This document shows, one piece after another, positions 10,131 through 21,159 of a stretch of 64,000 nt of DNA. Both the position numbers and the translations under genes were made by a program. The notes under the pieces were generated by a model. The model was not told the origin of the DNA. It ran no database searches and saw only the letters and a program-made list of their open reading frames with translations. Origin of the DNA: Lepas anatifera (Eukaryota > Arthropoda > Thecostraca > Lepadidae); contig JAOTON010001819.1 in the NCBI GenBank assembly GCA_034440635.1, forward strand, positions 248,001 to 312,000, given 5' to 3'. Each line of letters begins with the position of its first letter. The first letter of the stretch is position 1.

Positions 10131-11640
10131 ATTCTGTCTCCTAAGTCAATATGGTACCTCTTCAGCTGATTAGGTGCCCCTTCAACTGATTATTGATATC
10201 TCCTTAGATGGTCTGGTTCCCCCCCCTGAGCTGGTTTGGTGGGCCCTGAGCCCACCTTGTGTCCCCCGAGCTGTTACGTTGCTCCCTGAGCTGATTTAGG
10301 CTCCTGCCATAGTCTGGGGGCTGGGAGCTGATTTGGACCCCGAGCGGATCGATCTGGTGCCATCTGAGCTGCACTAATGCCCCTTAGTCGATCTCGTGCC
10401 TCCTGAGCCCATCTGATGCCCCCCTGAGTAATCTGGTGCCCTTTAAGCTGATCTGGGCCTCCTTACGTGATTTCATGAGCAGATCTAAAGCCCTGAGCTG
10501 AGCTGGGCCCACAGAGGCTGATGAGGGCCCCTGGGATGGTATGGGGCTCCTAAGCTGATTAAGTGCCTCCTGACCTGATCTGGTATTCCTGAGCTGGTCG
10601 GGGACCTCTGATCTGATTGTTTGTCCCCGGAGCTGATCTGGTGCCCTATGGGCATCTGGTGTGCCCTGAGCAGCTATGGGGCTTTTGAACTGATTGGGCC
10701 CCGAGCTTATGAAAGATCCCTGAGCTCATTTAGGGATCCCTGAGCTCATTTAGTGCCCCTGACTTGAACATGCCCCCTGTGCTGATCGATCTGGTGCACC
10801 CTGAGCAGATATACTGCCTCCTGAACTTAACTAATGCCCCCTGAGTCGATCTGGTGCCTGCTGAGTCATCAGTATCTCCTGAGCCCATCTTATTCCCTCT
10901 GAGCTAGTCTGGTGCCCCATGGCTAATATGGTGCCCTTTAAGCTGACTCGGGCCTCCTGGGTTGATTACGTGATTTCCTGAGCAGCTCCCAGGCCCTGAG
11001 CTGAACTGGACCCACAGGGGCTGGTGAGGGCCCCTGAGATGGTATGGGGCTCCTGAGCTGATTAAGTGTCTCCTGACTTGATCTGGTATTCCCGAGCTGA
11101 TCTGAGCCCCCAGCTGGTCGGGGACCACTGATCTGATTATTTGTCCCCGAGGCTGATCTGGTGCCCTATGGGCCGATCTGGTGTTCCCTGAGCAGCTCTG
11201 GGGCTTTTGAACTGCTTGGCCCCGAGCTGGTGAGGGATTCCTGAGCTGATTTAGTGGCCCTGACTTGATCCTGCCCCTGACCTGACTTGAGGTCCCTGAA
11301 CTGATCTGGGACCCCAAGAGCTGATCTGGGGCCCAAGAGCTGGTCTAGGTTCTGAGTGTACCCTGAGCTGGTCTGGGCGCTGAGCTTGTGAGAGCCCCTT
11401 AAGTTGGCTTGAGGCCCCCTGAGGTGATCTGGCGCCTTAAACTGTTCTCGGGCTTCTTGAACTGGTTTAAGGCCCTATCAGCATATCTGTGGCCCATTGA
11501 GCTAGTCTGATGACCTCATCTCTGGGACCAATGAGCTAGTCTAGTCCCTGGGTGAAGCATGAGCTGCTTTGTGGCCTGATCTACATCAGGGGCCCCTGAG
11601 GTGGTCTTGAATAGACATAATAATAACACAAGGCCAACTC
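10131..11640. repeat. Degenerate short tandem repeat (CTGAGCTGATCTGGTGCCC-like)
   Basis: Irregular units of about 17-25 bp, all variations on GAGCTGATCTGGTGCCCC, fill this stretch, which also contains a longer partial duplication (for example TTTAAGCTGA-TCGGGCCTCC and the GGTATGGGGCTCC block occur at about 10440-10550 and again at 10930-11050). It extends the tails of the larger direct repeats. No coding potential is supported. Confidence 0.75.
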
Positions 11641-12606
11641 CCATCATTTCGGGGCGGGGTCACTGAGCTAGTCTAGTCCCAGGAGGCACAACTGGGGGAT
11701 GGGGGAAGCTGCTCTGGGGGCCTCTGATCCACATTTGGGGACCCCAGAGCTGGTCTTGAATAGATGGGGAATAAGAACACAATGGAAACTCCCCTTGTAA
11801 AACGGAGCTAACGAGGAATGAGGAATCTTTAAAACGGCTTGTGATACCTAGGCACCCCAGGTTATATAAATTGTTTATTATACTGGTGGATTCTGGGAAG
11901 GGATGATAAAAAGGCATGTGCCCGTGAGCTCAGAGCACAGTCCCCTAAACCAGGATTTCTACTAATTAATTTAAATGAAGAACTAGTTGTTACAATTTTC
12001 AGCCCTGTCACACCATCCCCATCTAAACCACCGGCCTGTTCACCTTTTATTTACTCTTAACTGGGACCGATCCTTGAGAATATGGAACTTAATAAACGAG
12101 TTCAAAAGGTATCTCCCAAATTTTTCCGGCAGCAAAAATATGTTTTTCCAAAGACACTATGCCACTCCTCGTCCCACGGCGATTGTGGGAGGCAAGGAAC
12201 TTAATCCGCGTTCAGCCAGGGCTCACTCGTCACGACAAAACCAGTGGGCATAACAAAAAAAATCGACTCCAATATGCCTTAACCTGCACATTGTAACAGA
12301 TATCACATGCTCCGCCGATGTTAAGTACTTGCATGAGTTGGCTGTCCTTAAATCTATCCCAAAAAGTAGTGTTTTGGCTACTTTCATGGCATTTTGGCGA
12401 TATTTTGTTCCTTTTTTCGGTTTTAATCGAGTTTTCCTTCTCCGTCAATGAGTTCTTTGCATTTTTATTGAACCAAAGACGCCCAAAAAATGATATAAAC
12501 AAAGATATAGTAAGTTTTTTTAGGTTACGTTAAAAAGTGCCCTTTTTCCCCGGGGTGCCCTCAAAGTTGGTGTGCCCCCCATACGAAAGCTCAGGCTGCG
12601 CCCCTG

Positions 12607-12852
12607 GACCGGGGTACCACCGTCGGCTGTAGCGATACAGCGCACCCCGGCCATGGGACCGGGGCACCACCGTCGGCTGTAGCGACACAGCGCACCCCGG
12701 CCATGGGACCGGGGTACCACCGTCGGCTGTAGCGATACAGCGCACCCCGGCCATGGGACCGGGGTACCGCTGTCGGCTGTAGCGATACAGTGCACCCCGG
12801 CCATGGGACCGGGGTACCACCCTCGGCTGTAGCGATACAGCGCACCCCGGGC
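12607..12852. repeat. 50-bp minisatellite, right part (about 5 units) with right TSD
   Basis: The same unit as at 7049-7942 resumes in phase with GACCGGGG (12607-12614), the right copy of the hAT duplication. The array ends in CACCCCGGGCTCCGGCC. Before the hAT insertion the two parts were one array of about 22 units. Confidence 0.95.
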
Positions 12853-13500
12853 TCCGGCCACTTCTGCGCTCCCTGCCGACCGCAGCTGCCGCTTCCTGCC
12901 GCCGCCACGCCGCGATTTCTCCGCCGCCATGCGCTGTCGCTGCCACGCACCTTCAGCAGCCCTGCCCAGTCTCCAAGCCAGTTCCAAATTGTGCATGAGC
13001 GTACTGAAGGGAGCCCCTGGAATAGCTCCAACACCTGGCTCGTGAAGAAACCCGGCGCCATATATTGATTCAATGAAGCGTAAGGTGTTATTAATGTTGG
13101 AGGGTGATCTGAAAGGAGCAAAATATAGGTTCAGCATCGCCACAATAAGAAGGAATTATCATCGCGGTCATAACAGTATCTCGCGGACGACAGCTCGGTA
13201 GTTTTTTTGTCTTATTTTGATCATAAGGAGAGAGTCACACTTAAAGGAGAATGACAGTGAGAGCTGCGAAATAACGTGCATGATTGCTATTTAGATAACG
13301 CGGATAATTATAACGTTCCTTCTGTGCTCATTGATCAGGTTTCGGAGCCACCTCCCGATAAGATTCGCAGGAAGTGCGCGCAGTGAGGATTTTTTTCGGA
13401 TGCCATCGCGCGGAGCAGCTTGGCGCCCCCGCTGCTGTTTCGGCCTCCCACATCTGAGTTTGAGCCGGCAGGCAGACCCACCGAACAGGCACGTCTGAAA
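12853..13500. other. Unassigned sequence between minisatellites
   Basis: GC-rich at the left end, more AT-rich at 13130-13330. No recognisable gene, RNA or element end. Confidence 0.35.
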
Positions 13501-13978
13501 CGTCACACGCACTGCTGCAGGGCACACTGCCGCTCCACGTCACACGTACTGCTGCAGGGCACACTGCCGCTCCACGTCACACGCACTGCTGCAGGGCACA
13601 CTGCCGCTCCAAGTCACACGCACTGCAGCAGGGCACACTGCCGCTCCACGTCACACGCACTGCTGCAGGACACACTGCCGCTTCAAGTCACACGCACTGC
13701 AGCAGGGCACACTGCCGCTCCACGTCAAGAGCACTGCAGCAGGGCACACTGCCGCTCCACGTCACGAGCACTGCTGCAGGGCACACTGCCGCTCCAAGTC
13801 ACACGCACTGCAGCAGGGCACACTGCCGCTCCACGTCACACGCACTGCTGCAGGACACACTGCCGCTCCAAGTCACACGCACTGCAGCAGGGCACACTGC
13901 CGCTCCACGTCAAGAGCACTGCAGCAGGGCACACTGCCGCTCCACGTCACGAGCACTGCTGCAGGGCGCACTGCCGCC
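13501..13978. repeat. 37-bp minisatellite (about 13 units)
   Basis: The unit is built from CGTCACACGCACTGCTGCAG and GGCACACTGCCGCTCCA. Variants alternate GCTGCAG/GCAGCAG and CACACGC/AAGAGC in a regular order, suggesting higher-order units. An ORF of 216 codons covers the array, but a 37-bp unit rotates the frame each time, so it reads as repeat translation. Confidence 0.95.
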
Positions 13979-14211
13979 CCCGACAGACCATACGAGCAGT
14001 GTTATGTGCTGGTCCGTCTCTTGCCCGGCATTTCTTCAGCAGTGGTCAATGCGATCATGCTCAACAGTAGAGCACCATCGCCAGGTCACACCTTTCAAAT
14101 CAGCTTAAATTGTTTTTGTTCGATTCCGAGAACATTTTTCTTAACTACGCAAAATCCCTCTGTCCGAGCCCCTAGGAAGAGTGCCGAGGGCGACTGACGG
14201 TGCTGACCGCG

Positions 14212-14672
14212 GGGCGCGAGGCCCAGCGCCCGATTCTGACAGGCGCCGCACGTGTTCCCAGTGACAGTGCGGACTGGGCGCCGCGAGGCCCAGCGCCCGA
14301 TTCTGACAGGCGCCGCACGTGTTCCCAGTGACAGTGCGGACTGGGCGCCGCGAGGCCCAGCGCCCGATTCTGACAGGCGCCGCACGTGTTCCCAGTGACA
14401 GTGCGGACTGGGCGCCGCGAGGCCCAGCGCCCGATTCTGACAGGCGCCGCACGTGTTCCCAGTGACAGTGCGGACTGGGCGCCGCGAGGCCCAGCGCCCG
14501 ATTCTGACCGGCGCCGCACGTGTTCCCAGTGACGGTGCGGACTGGGCGCCGCGAGGCCCAGCGCCCGATTCTGACAGGCGCCGCACGTGTTCCCAGTGAC
14601 AGTGCGGACTGGGCGCCGCGAGGCCCAGCGCCCGATTCTGACAGGCGCCGCACGTGTTCCCAGTGACGGTGT
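14212..14672. repeat. 67-bp minisatellite (about 7 units)
   Basis: Units of 67 bp contain GAGGCCCAGCGCCCGATTCT, GACAGGCGCCGCACGTGTTC and CCAGTGACAGTGCGGACTGG. Copies are nearly identical, so homogenisation is recent. The overlapping minus-strand ORFs are frame-rotating translations of the unit. Confidence 0.95.
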
Positions 14673-15383
14673 GGCGGCCGGATATGGGCAGCGGCAGTGA
14701 CACGGTTCCCCAGTCACGACTCTCCAGAAAAGGCGGCCCCGGGCCCCACCGCCGCTCTGTTTCACACGGGCGGCAGCACCGCCCTCAGTATCGGCTTCAC
14801 AGCTAGTGGCAAAAACCTGTGGAATGGGAACACAGTACAGCACTCGAAAGATGCGGGCAAAAAAACGAGGGCCTTTCAAGGTAGCACTAACTACTAGAGC
14901 AAAAAATCATTATTTCTGGCATACAAACGTTTTGTTCTATCTTTTCTTGGAGAAACTGCGGTCATCTGGCCTGAGAAAAGACGGTTATAAGAAAAGGAGC
15001 ATCTCTCTTATCACATATGGTAAAGTACTCAGGCAAAATATCCCACTTATTCGAAGCACGGGAGATTTGGAACATACTATCTATCAAAGCCTGGACAGAC
15101 GACGACATAACAAAAGGGACGATACCAATGTTTGCACCTGAAACATTCCTCCGTAACGCAACAATTCATCACACTACCATCACACTTCCAGCACACTACC
15201 ATGACACTACCATCACACTTCCATGACACTGACATCACACTACCATCACACTGACTGCGACGCTTTCACAGCCGAAACAGTACACGTTCCCACCGATACC
15301 ACAGTTGCCATTTGCAAGACCATTGAGAGTGGAGCGTGCGATATGGACAGATTAATGGAGCATACACGCTTACGCATGCCAAT
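14673..15383. other. Unassigned sequence
   Basis: No supported gene. A short irregular repeat of CACTACCATCACACT-like motifs occurs at about 15168-15255. Confidence 0.4.
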
Positions 15384-15831
15384 CAGTGGGGGATCCAGCG
15401 AGGAGGGCACTTGCCCCCCCCCAAACGGAAAAGCTCGGGGGCAAAACTATTTTTCTCCCAAGCTGTCGACCTCCTTTTTCCCTCGCTCCTTTTTAGTTTA
15501 TAATCAAGGTTTTGGTGCTTCAGCTGAACCAATCAACATCAAACAAAACCAGTTAACTTCAGTGTAAGCATTCGGCCTTGGTCCTCTTGATATTTGGGAT
15601 CACTTTTGAGTGAATGATCCTTGGATAGCAAGAGTGAGCATCTAGTGACCTCGTCTTTCACCCCGTGACGTTTTTTCTTCTTTTTTTCTTTTTGTTTTGC
15701 TTCCCGACTTTGGTTAGGACCCGAACCTTCCGTCTAAATAAATTGAGGCTAAACGTTTCATGGCGTGATGTTTTTGCTTCTCGACTTTGGTTTGCCGCCC
15801 CACCCAAACCTACCGGCTAGATCCGCCAATG
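15384..15831. mobile_element. Probable old hAT MITE
   Basis: The left end reads CAGTGGGGGATCCAGCGAGG followed by a GGGCACTTGCCCCCCC block. The right end reads CCGGCTAGATCCGCCAATG, a diverged reverse complement. Flanks ATGCCAAT (15376-15383) and CTGTCAAT (15832-15839) match at 6 of 8 positions. It is compatible with an old hAT insertion; no coding frame inside. Confidence 0.5.
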
Positions 15832-15839
15832 CTGTCAAT

Positions 15840-16638
15840 TGAATGTATGTAAATTTTACACACATTCAAGCGGCATTTAAGCTGGGGCTACACTATAATC
15901 TGACCATTTCGCGTTAAATCTATGTTCCCTGACCTCATCCGTAAGCTGAACAGAAACTTGTTGAGATCTAGCCACCAAGAGGCATATGGGAGCGTGTTGG
16001 ATGGATAGGAACGAGTCTAGTACAGGCAATCACGGCACAATAGCATGCTGCACGCACGCGACTTCCTTTTGTCCTGGCTTATTCCTTGAAATTCCCCCTA
16101 TATTTTTTTCTAAGCAATTCTACCCTTTCTGGGCTTAATTTGCACATTGTCTGTAGTTAACAATAAATGTGTGCAATTTTTTTCGAACGAAAAAGAAAAA
16201 GTCGCGACGTGGAGCCAATCCACTCGAAGGAACTTCGAACACTTCAGGTTTGGGAAATGTCACACCAAGCTCAAACCTACATACGCATGTCACACACAAA
16301 TTCACATTGGCCTAATAACGTTTAATACCAAGTTGTGGTTGAGGTTTGAGATTTTGCGGTGATCCGAATGCAGGACCGTTCCACGCGGCATGGATTAAAG
16401 AAAAAGGAGAATGTAGTGGAGTCAGATTAAGTTCTATCTCGTTCCTTTTTGCCAATGACGGATCTAGGATTCTGGTAAGGGGGGGCGAAGCCTGTGGGCA
16501 GGGGAGGCAGGCATGTATCATCTGAGGGGGCACCATCCTCGAAACTATTTTTGGGACTTTCAAAAGAGTTACCGCAAAGTGACACGCCCAAATTTGGTTA
16601 CAGTGCGCCTCTGTCTGGAGAGGGACGACAAAATGGTC
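15840..16638. other. Unassigned sequence
   Basis: No recognisable gene. At about 16453-16495, TGACGGATCTAGGATTCTGG and a G-run resemble a hAT-MITE end, without a partner I could find. Confidence 0.35.
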
Positions 16639-17022
16639 AAACAAAGGTCTGCAGCTGGCAGTGACGGGCGGCAAACAAAAGTCTGCAGCTGGCAGTGACG
16701 GGCGACAAACAAAGGCCTGCAGCTGGCAGTGACGGGCAGCAAACAAAGGCCTGCAGCTGGCAGTGACGGGCAGCAAACAAAGGTCTGCAGCTGGCAGTGA
16801 CGGGTGGCAAACAAAGGTCTGCAGCTGGCAGTGACGGGCGGCAAACAAAGGTCTGCAGCTGGCAGTGACGGGCAGCAAGCAAAGGTCTGCAGCTGGCAGT
16901 GACGGGCGGCAAACAAAGGTCTCCAGCTGGCAGTGACGGGCGGCAAACAAAGGTCTGCAGCTGGCAGTGACGGGTGGCAAACAAAGGTCTGCAGCTGGCA
17001 GTGACGGGCGGCAAACAAAGGA
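16639..17022. repeat. 34-bp minisatellite (about 11 units)
   Basis: The unit contains CTGCAGCTGGCAGTGACGGG and CGGCAAACAAAGGT, with small variations (CAGCAAACAAAGGC, TGGCAAACAAAGGT). ORFs of 129-222 codons on the minus strand are repeat translations. Confidence 0.95.
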
Positions 17023-17185
17023 ACACGCTAGAAAACAGAGCGCCTCTGCCGGAGTCGGAGTCGCCTTCTGAAGTTCACTTTAAGACACCTATAACGCACG
17101 CTTCTCGCATTTCAAAGGCGTACAGGGCGCCGAAGAACACAGGAGAGTCGCTCCACTGACCTCAAGGCGGGGAGCAAACGCCTCA

Positions 17186-18010
17186 TTAACACGCGCATTG
17201 CCAGAGGTCTGAGTCACCTTCGCTTTGACGGGGAAGGGGCGGGTACCCGCCCCCACCCTAACTCGAGAGCCACGCTAGACAGCGGAAAACAGTAAACGGC
17301 GTTAGATAGCCCATTAAAATCTCTATAGAAACCATCAGAGCATTGTCAGGTTACATTTAAGGTTACTAGGGGTCAAGGCATGTCACCATAGGGATAACAT
17401 GGAAAAAAAGGTTTTCAGTGCTACATCTGAACTAGTAGAGATACAGCAAAACAATCTAGACAGTTGGAATCCTCGCAGCAAGCCCAGTCAAATGATATAT
17501 AATATGACCTTGCTAGGTCAAACCCAGAATTTGACGTGACCTGGGGTCAGGTCAAGGTCGCATTAGGACAAAATGCATATCTCTAGAGCTGCAAAGACAA
17601 GACCCCATGTTGTTAAAATAAACACTGTACTACCATAAATTACCAAGTTATGTGTAGTATACCAAATCTAGTTTAGACCATTCTTCCCATGTATTTCCAA
17701 TGGAGAGGTCATAGCTCGTACCTGACCTCAGGTCATGGATATAAAAATCCCTGAATACATTTTGTGATACTCATTAGGCCCATTATGTGATATCGAGTTT
17801 CAGATCCAAGGGTTAACCCTGTTCTTACTTATACTACCTTAAACACTCTTAGAGGTGAGTCACTTAACCTGCAATGGCGACCTGACCTAAACTGACATGG
17901 ACCCAACATTTTGAAAAAAAGTTGTAAACATGATCAGAGAGAAGGCATACCAAGTACGGAGGAGCTAAGCGCCGCCGTTTTCATTCTATTTCCGAAAAAC
18001 CCGAGGGGGT
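17186..18010 (+). mobile_element. TTAA-type MITE, copy A2 (right end lost)
   Basis: Starts TTAACACGCGCATTGCCAG and follows copy A throughout (GCGGGTACCCGCCC, TAGGGATAACATG, TGACCTTGCTAGGTCA, TACCAAGTACGG, CCGAAAAACCCGAGGGGG). The right terminal repeat is absent: after CCCGAGGGGG the sequence turns into GTGCTCGTATTGAGCCACC. It is diverged from A by substitutions and small indels, so it is not a recent copy. Confidence 0.75.
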
Positions 18011-18513
18011 GCTCGTATTGAGCCACCTTGGATAAGTCCCTGCTATTCACATTAAGGGTAAATTCGTCAATACTTATATGCTGATATTCATCTTAATACT
18101 ACATGTAATATAATATTAATTCATAATAATACAGTACATATTCGTGTCACTACCTTTCAAACAGTCCACTAGCTGCTGTGTATAAATTAATTGAAAAGCA
18201 GGTCTCCGACATCATCCTGGTATTGATAATGATTGCATGCCTTCTGAGCTGTCGGAGAGAGCAGACTGACGACCATTATCGGCTCCAAACTCAGCCGGCA
18301 GCGACGCCCACGCCGAGAAAAGGCCGCCACTAACAAGCAGCCAACGCCCCATCGCCGGCTACACCGCCCCCAGCCCCATCGCCGGCTACACCGCCCCCAG
18401 TCAGGCGCCCCCAGCCCCATCGCCGGGTACACCGCCCCCACCCTGGCTTAGGGGACGAGAACGCTGTCCACTAAACCGCCCACTCTGTTTTTCACTTGTT
18501 AAAATATATATTA
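18011..18513. other. AT-rich spacer with a short GC-rich tandem repeat
   Basis: No gene is visible. At about 18345-18440 there is a short tandem of CCCATCGCCGGCTACACCGC followed by CCCCAG, about three units. Confidence 0.5.
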
Positions 18514-19063
18514 TTAGCACGCGCACTGGAGGGGGCTTCGGAGGCCTCCCTACCTTTTTTCCGCGGTGGCCGGAGAATCGCTCGTAGCCGAAAAACGATA
18601 CTGGGCCACATTGAACAAAATTTAATAGCGCGTCGATCAGTGAAATAATTTTGAAAATCAGTTGAAAATTATTTTACTTATATATATTCAAAGTCAGACC
18701 TGCATTTTAAGACCGCTGTAATCGCGCAGTCGGACCAGTTCACTTGCATTGGAGACCAAGTTGTGACGTCATAACGCCATATAACCGGGATTATATGTCA
18801 AGGTCACATTAAGTAAATGGCAAGGTTAAGGGTCACAGGTAAAGGTCATAGGTACCTCAATGCAAAGTTCAAAGTCAAAGCTCATTTGGAAAGGTTTATC
18901 CTCATTTCCCACCAAACAGTTGCTATAGTGCTAGTCATAATGTACATTATAAGTAGTATACCATACTGAGACCTTATAGGTCAATGACCTTGAATAACCC
19001 TGACCCCAATACTGTAGGGAAGGTTCTTTGCGACTTTCCCTCTATGACCCTGGTCCACCTTTA
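18514..19063 (+). mobile_element. MITE B, left part (interrupted by a gypsy element)
   Basis: Starts TTAGCACGCGCACTGGAGG with GGAGGCCTCCC nearby. It contains many AGGTCA-type motifs, including GTCAAGGTCACA, an extended half-site. The sequence stops at TTTA (19060-19063), where the LTR element starts, and resumes at 27261. With the right part it makes an element of about 785 bp. Relatives are at 31935-32435 (inverted) and 35690-36235. Confidence 0.75.
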
Positions 19064-19795
19064 TGTAGACCTGTGTCTACTGTTGCTGGACGAAGTGCGC
19101 TAGCACTATTGTTATCGGTGACGTCACTGTGCCGCATCCTGTGACGTCATCGTGAGCCTCTGCCGGCTAGACAGCAGATGTCGCTCAAGTCTTCCGGTTG
19201 GAAACTGATTTTCTGAAAGATAGGTTTATTGGATTTCTAGGCTTATGTGGTGAACTTCTCTTGTCAAATGTTAATACAACTAATTAGTCTCCGCACTTAT
19301 TTTCACCGTGAGCATTTACTACTGCCCACATAACTTGCCCTTCCGGCTCTGCCCCGACTGCCGCCTGGCGGCCAGGTCAAGCGTTGGCCCCGGGTCATTT
19401 CCGCTACAGCATCGAGCGAGAGCGCACGTGTGTGTGCGGGTGACACCTTCCTGTGAACGTAAGTGTATTCGGAAATTCTGTTGCGACTATTTGATATTTG
19501 ATATGACATTGTAAACGTGTTTGCGTAAAACCTGATTGATTCTAACGGTGTTAAATTTAGATGTGATTTATATTGGTTTGTGATTCATCATTTACTTGTG
19601 GTTTGCTGGGTTCTTGTCAAACGAGTGTTTGAATATTTGAAATGTTTCCCAGGGCAGAATTATGAAGATTTGAAGTCACGAGATGTTATAAAATAAAACC
19701 AGAAACGGCATCACTACTTTTGGACGACCGAGACAGCGGAAGCAGTTTGAGCATGCGGCTCATACCGACGGGGCCATGAGGAGACCCCGTCTACA
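19064..19795 (+). repeat. 5' LTR of the first gypsy element
   Basis: 732 bp, TGTAGAC...GTCTACA. Two TGACGTCA palindromes lie at 19119-19126 and 19142-19149. An AATAAA is at 19692-19697, about 100 bp before the LTR end, a plausible poly(A) signal. The internal region then begins TTTTGGTGACAGCGG, where TGGTGACAGC is the likely tRNA primer-binding site; the tRNA is not identified. Confidence 0.95.
19119..19149. promoter_or_regulatory. Paired CRE palindromes in the LTR
   Basis: Two perfect TGACGTCA sites, 23 bp apart start to start, are the CREB/ATF consensus. The 3' LTR carries the same pair at 26584-26591 and 26607-26614. They lie in the presumed U3 region, where enhancers are expected. Activity is inferred. 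Confidence 0.5.
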
Positions 19796-20270
19796 TTTTG
19801 GTGACAGCGGACACGGACCTGCCACGCTGTTCTTCATCCGTCGTTTTCAAGCTGGTCTTCCAAGGTTAGTTCCGGCATGCTTCACTCGCAGCCAGCAGTG
19901 ACTGACTTTCTGCGGCGCGCGGCTCCCGTTGCCCAGCGCACTAGACCCGCCTCGGACAGGGCTCCGGCGACCGAGTCACGTGACCGCCTCCGGCTGTGAG
20001 GTGACCGGCACGCTCGCTGAGACGGTGCCTTGAATTGTGCCGTGGTGTTTCAAGAGTAGAGTATCGCTGTTTCAAGTTTGGAAAGAAGATTTTGGACCAT
20101 GCAGATATCGGACTTAAATCGTAATGTTAAGTTCCTCTTGCAGCGAGATAGTTAATTCCAGTGTTTAATTCAGCGTGCATTGTCTTGTTTCATTGCTGTT
20201 GGCTTGTTTGAGACATTTTGATCACTGACATGACTGAGACGACCGACTGTGCTATTCCCAAATTTTCCTC

Positions 20271-21149
20271 ATGGAATTGAGAAAACATGGCTTAAAATCA
20301 GAACTTAAGGCTCAGACTGAAAATTTGTCTTCCACAAATCTTGCAGATATGATTTCTGGAGTTTCAGGACTGAGTATTCCCAAGTTTAGTGGTCAGGGGT
20401 CATTTGTCAGATTTCTTGAGAATTTTGAGATCTATTCGAGGATTCATAACTGGGATCAGGCGAAACAAAAGGATATTTTGCCACTTTGTCTAGAGGGTAT
20501 CGCCAGGGACGCTTATGATGGTCTATCCTACGAACAGAAACAATCTCGGGATTTGGTAGTTGCCGGCCTAAGAAGCGCTTTTGCAGGCAAAAGTGCAGTT
20601 GATTGTCACTTAGCTCTCAACCAGTTGAAGTACCAGATTGGTCAACCTCTTGATGCATTCATCATTCAGCTCAAAAAGCTGGTTCAGTCAGCTTTCCCTG
20701 ACCAGGACCCAGCCGGGCTTCTGTTCAACCATTTCCTGTTGGCTCTTCCGACGGAATTTCGCATTCAAGTTGTGGCCGACGGCATCTCCACCTTTGACGC
20801 TGCTGTAGTTAAGGTTAGAAATCTAACCAGCACTATGTCCATGGGTGACGCCGAAAAGGTGCAAGCTGTCGCATCAGCTGACTCAGTCGAGTCTCTCCAG
20901 CGCAAAGTCCGTGACTTGGAAGAGAAATTACAATCTCTTGGTAGCAACTCCACCTCTGGCTCTCAGCCTCTTCAGAAACAGGGACGCAGGCGATGTTTCG
21001 CTTGTGGGGAACAGACGCACATCAGGCCCATGTGCCGGTTCAAAAACGCAGTCTGTAGGTCCTGTGGAATCACTGGCCATATTGAGAAAGCGGGAATGTG
21101 TGGCCATAACCAGACATTCAGAGGGCGTGGACGCGGACGGGGAAACTAA
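20271..21149 (+). CDS. gag: Gag polyprotein of the first gypsy element
   Basis: The 292-residue frame is the structural Gag protein that would assemble the virus-like particle and package the RNA. Two CCHC zinc knuckles are at about residues 241-254 (CFACGEQTHIRPMC) and 261-276 (CRSCGITGHIEKAGMC), followed by an RGRGRGRG tail. A heptad-like acidic/basic stretch (VESLQRKVRDLEEKLQSL) just before the knuckles may be a short coiled coil. The given start is the first ATG in frame. An upstream ATG at 20230 opens a short frame (MTETTDCAIPKFSS) that looks like the true N-terminus, out of register by a small indel. The C-terminal end leads into the protease region in another frame. Confidence 0.9.
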   Translation: MELRKHGLKSELKAQTENLSSTNLADMISGVSGLSIPKFSGQGSFVRFLENFEIYSRIHNWDQAKQKDILPLCLEGIARDAYDGLSYEQKQSRDLVVAGLRSAFAGKSAVDCHLALNQLKYQIGQPLDAFIIQLKKLVQSAFPDQDPAGLLFNHFLLALPTEFRIQVVADGISTFDAAVVKVRNLTSTMSMGDAEKVQAVASADSVESLQRKVRDLEEKLQSLGSNSTSGSQPLQKQGRRRCFACGEQTHIRPMCRFKNAVCRSCGITGHIEKAGMCGHNQTFRGRGRGRGN

Positions 21150-21159
21150 TCGGGCGAGG

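Larger units (their letters stand above)
7943..12606. mobile_element. 4.66-kb non-autonomous hAT-type element inside a minisatellite
   Basis: The element starts CAGGGGCGCAGTCAGG and ends GGCTGCGCCCCTG, giving an inverted terminal repeat of about 11 bp. It has perfect 8-bp duplications, GACCGGGG, on both sides, and the minisatellite continues on each side. No transposase frame is visible. The interior consists of four ~520-575-bp direct repeats (7943-10130), then a degenerate short-period tract rich in CTGAGCTGATCTGGTGCCC (to about 11640), then ~900 bp of mostly unique AT-richer sequence and a right subterminal block. Movement would need a hAT transposase from elsewhere. Confidence 0.85.

Noticed and set aside
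13420..14070. 216-codon ORF rich in His, Cys and Arg
   Set aside because: It lies on the 37-bp minisatellite, which shifts frame each unit.
14095..14879. Three overlapping minus-strand ORFs of 170-235 codons
   Set aside because: They are frame-rotated readings of the 67-bp repeat.
16312..17026. 222-codon ORF with CRPSLPAADLCL-like repeats
   Set aside because: It is a translation of the 34-bp repeat.
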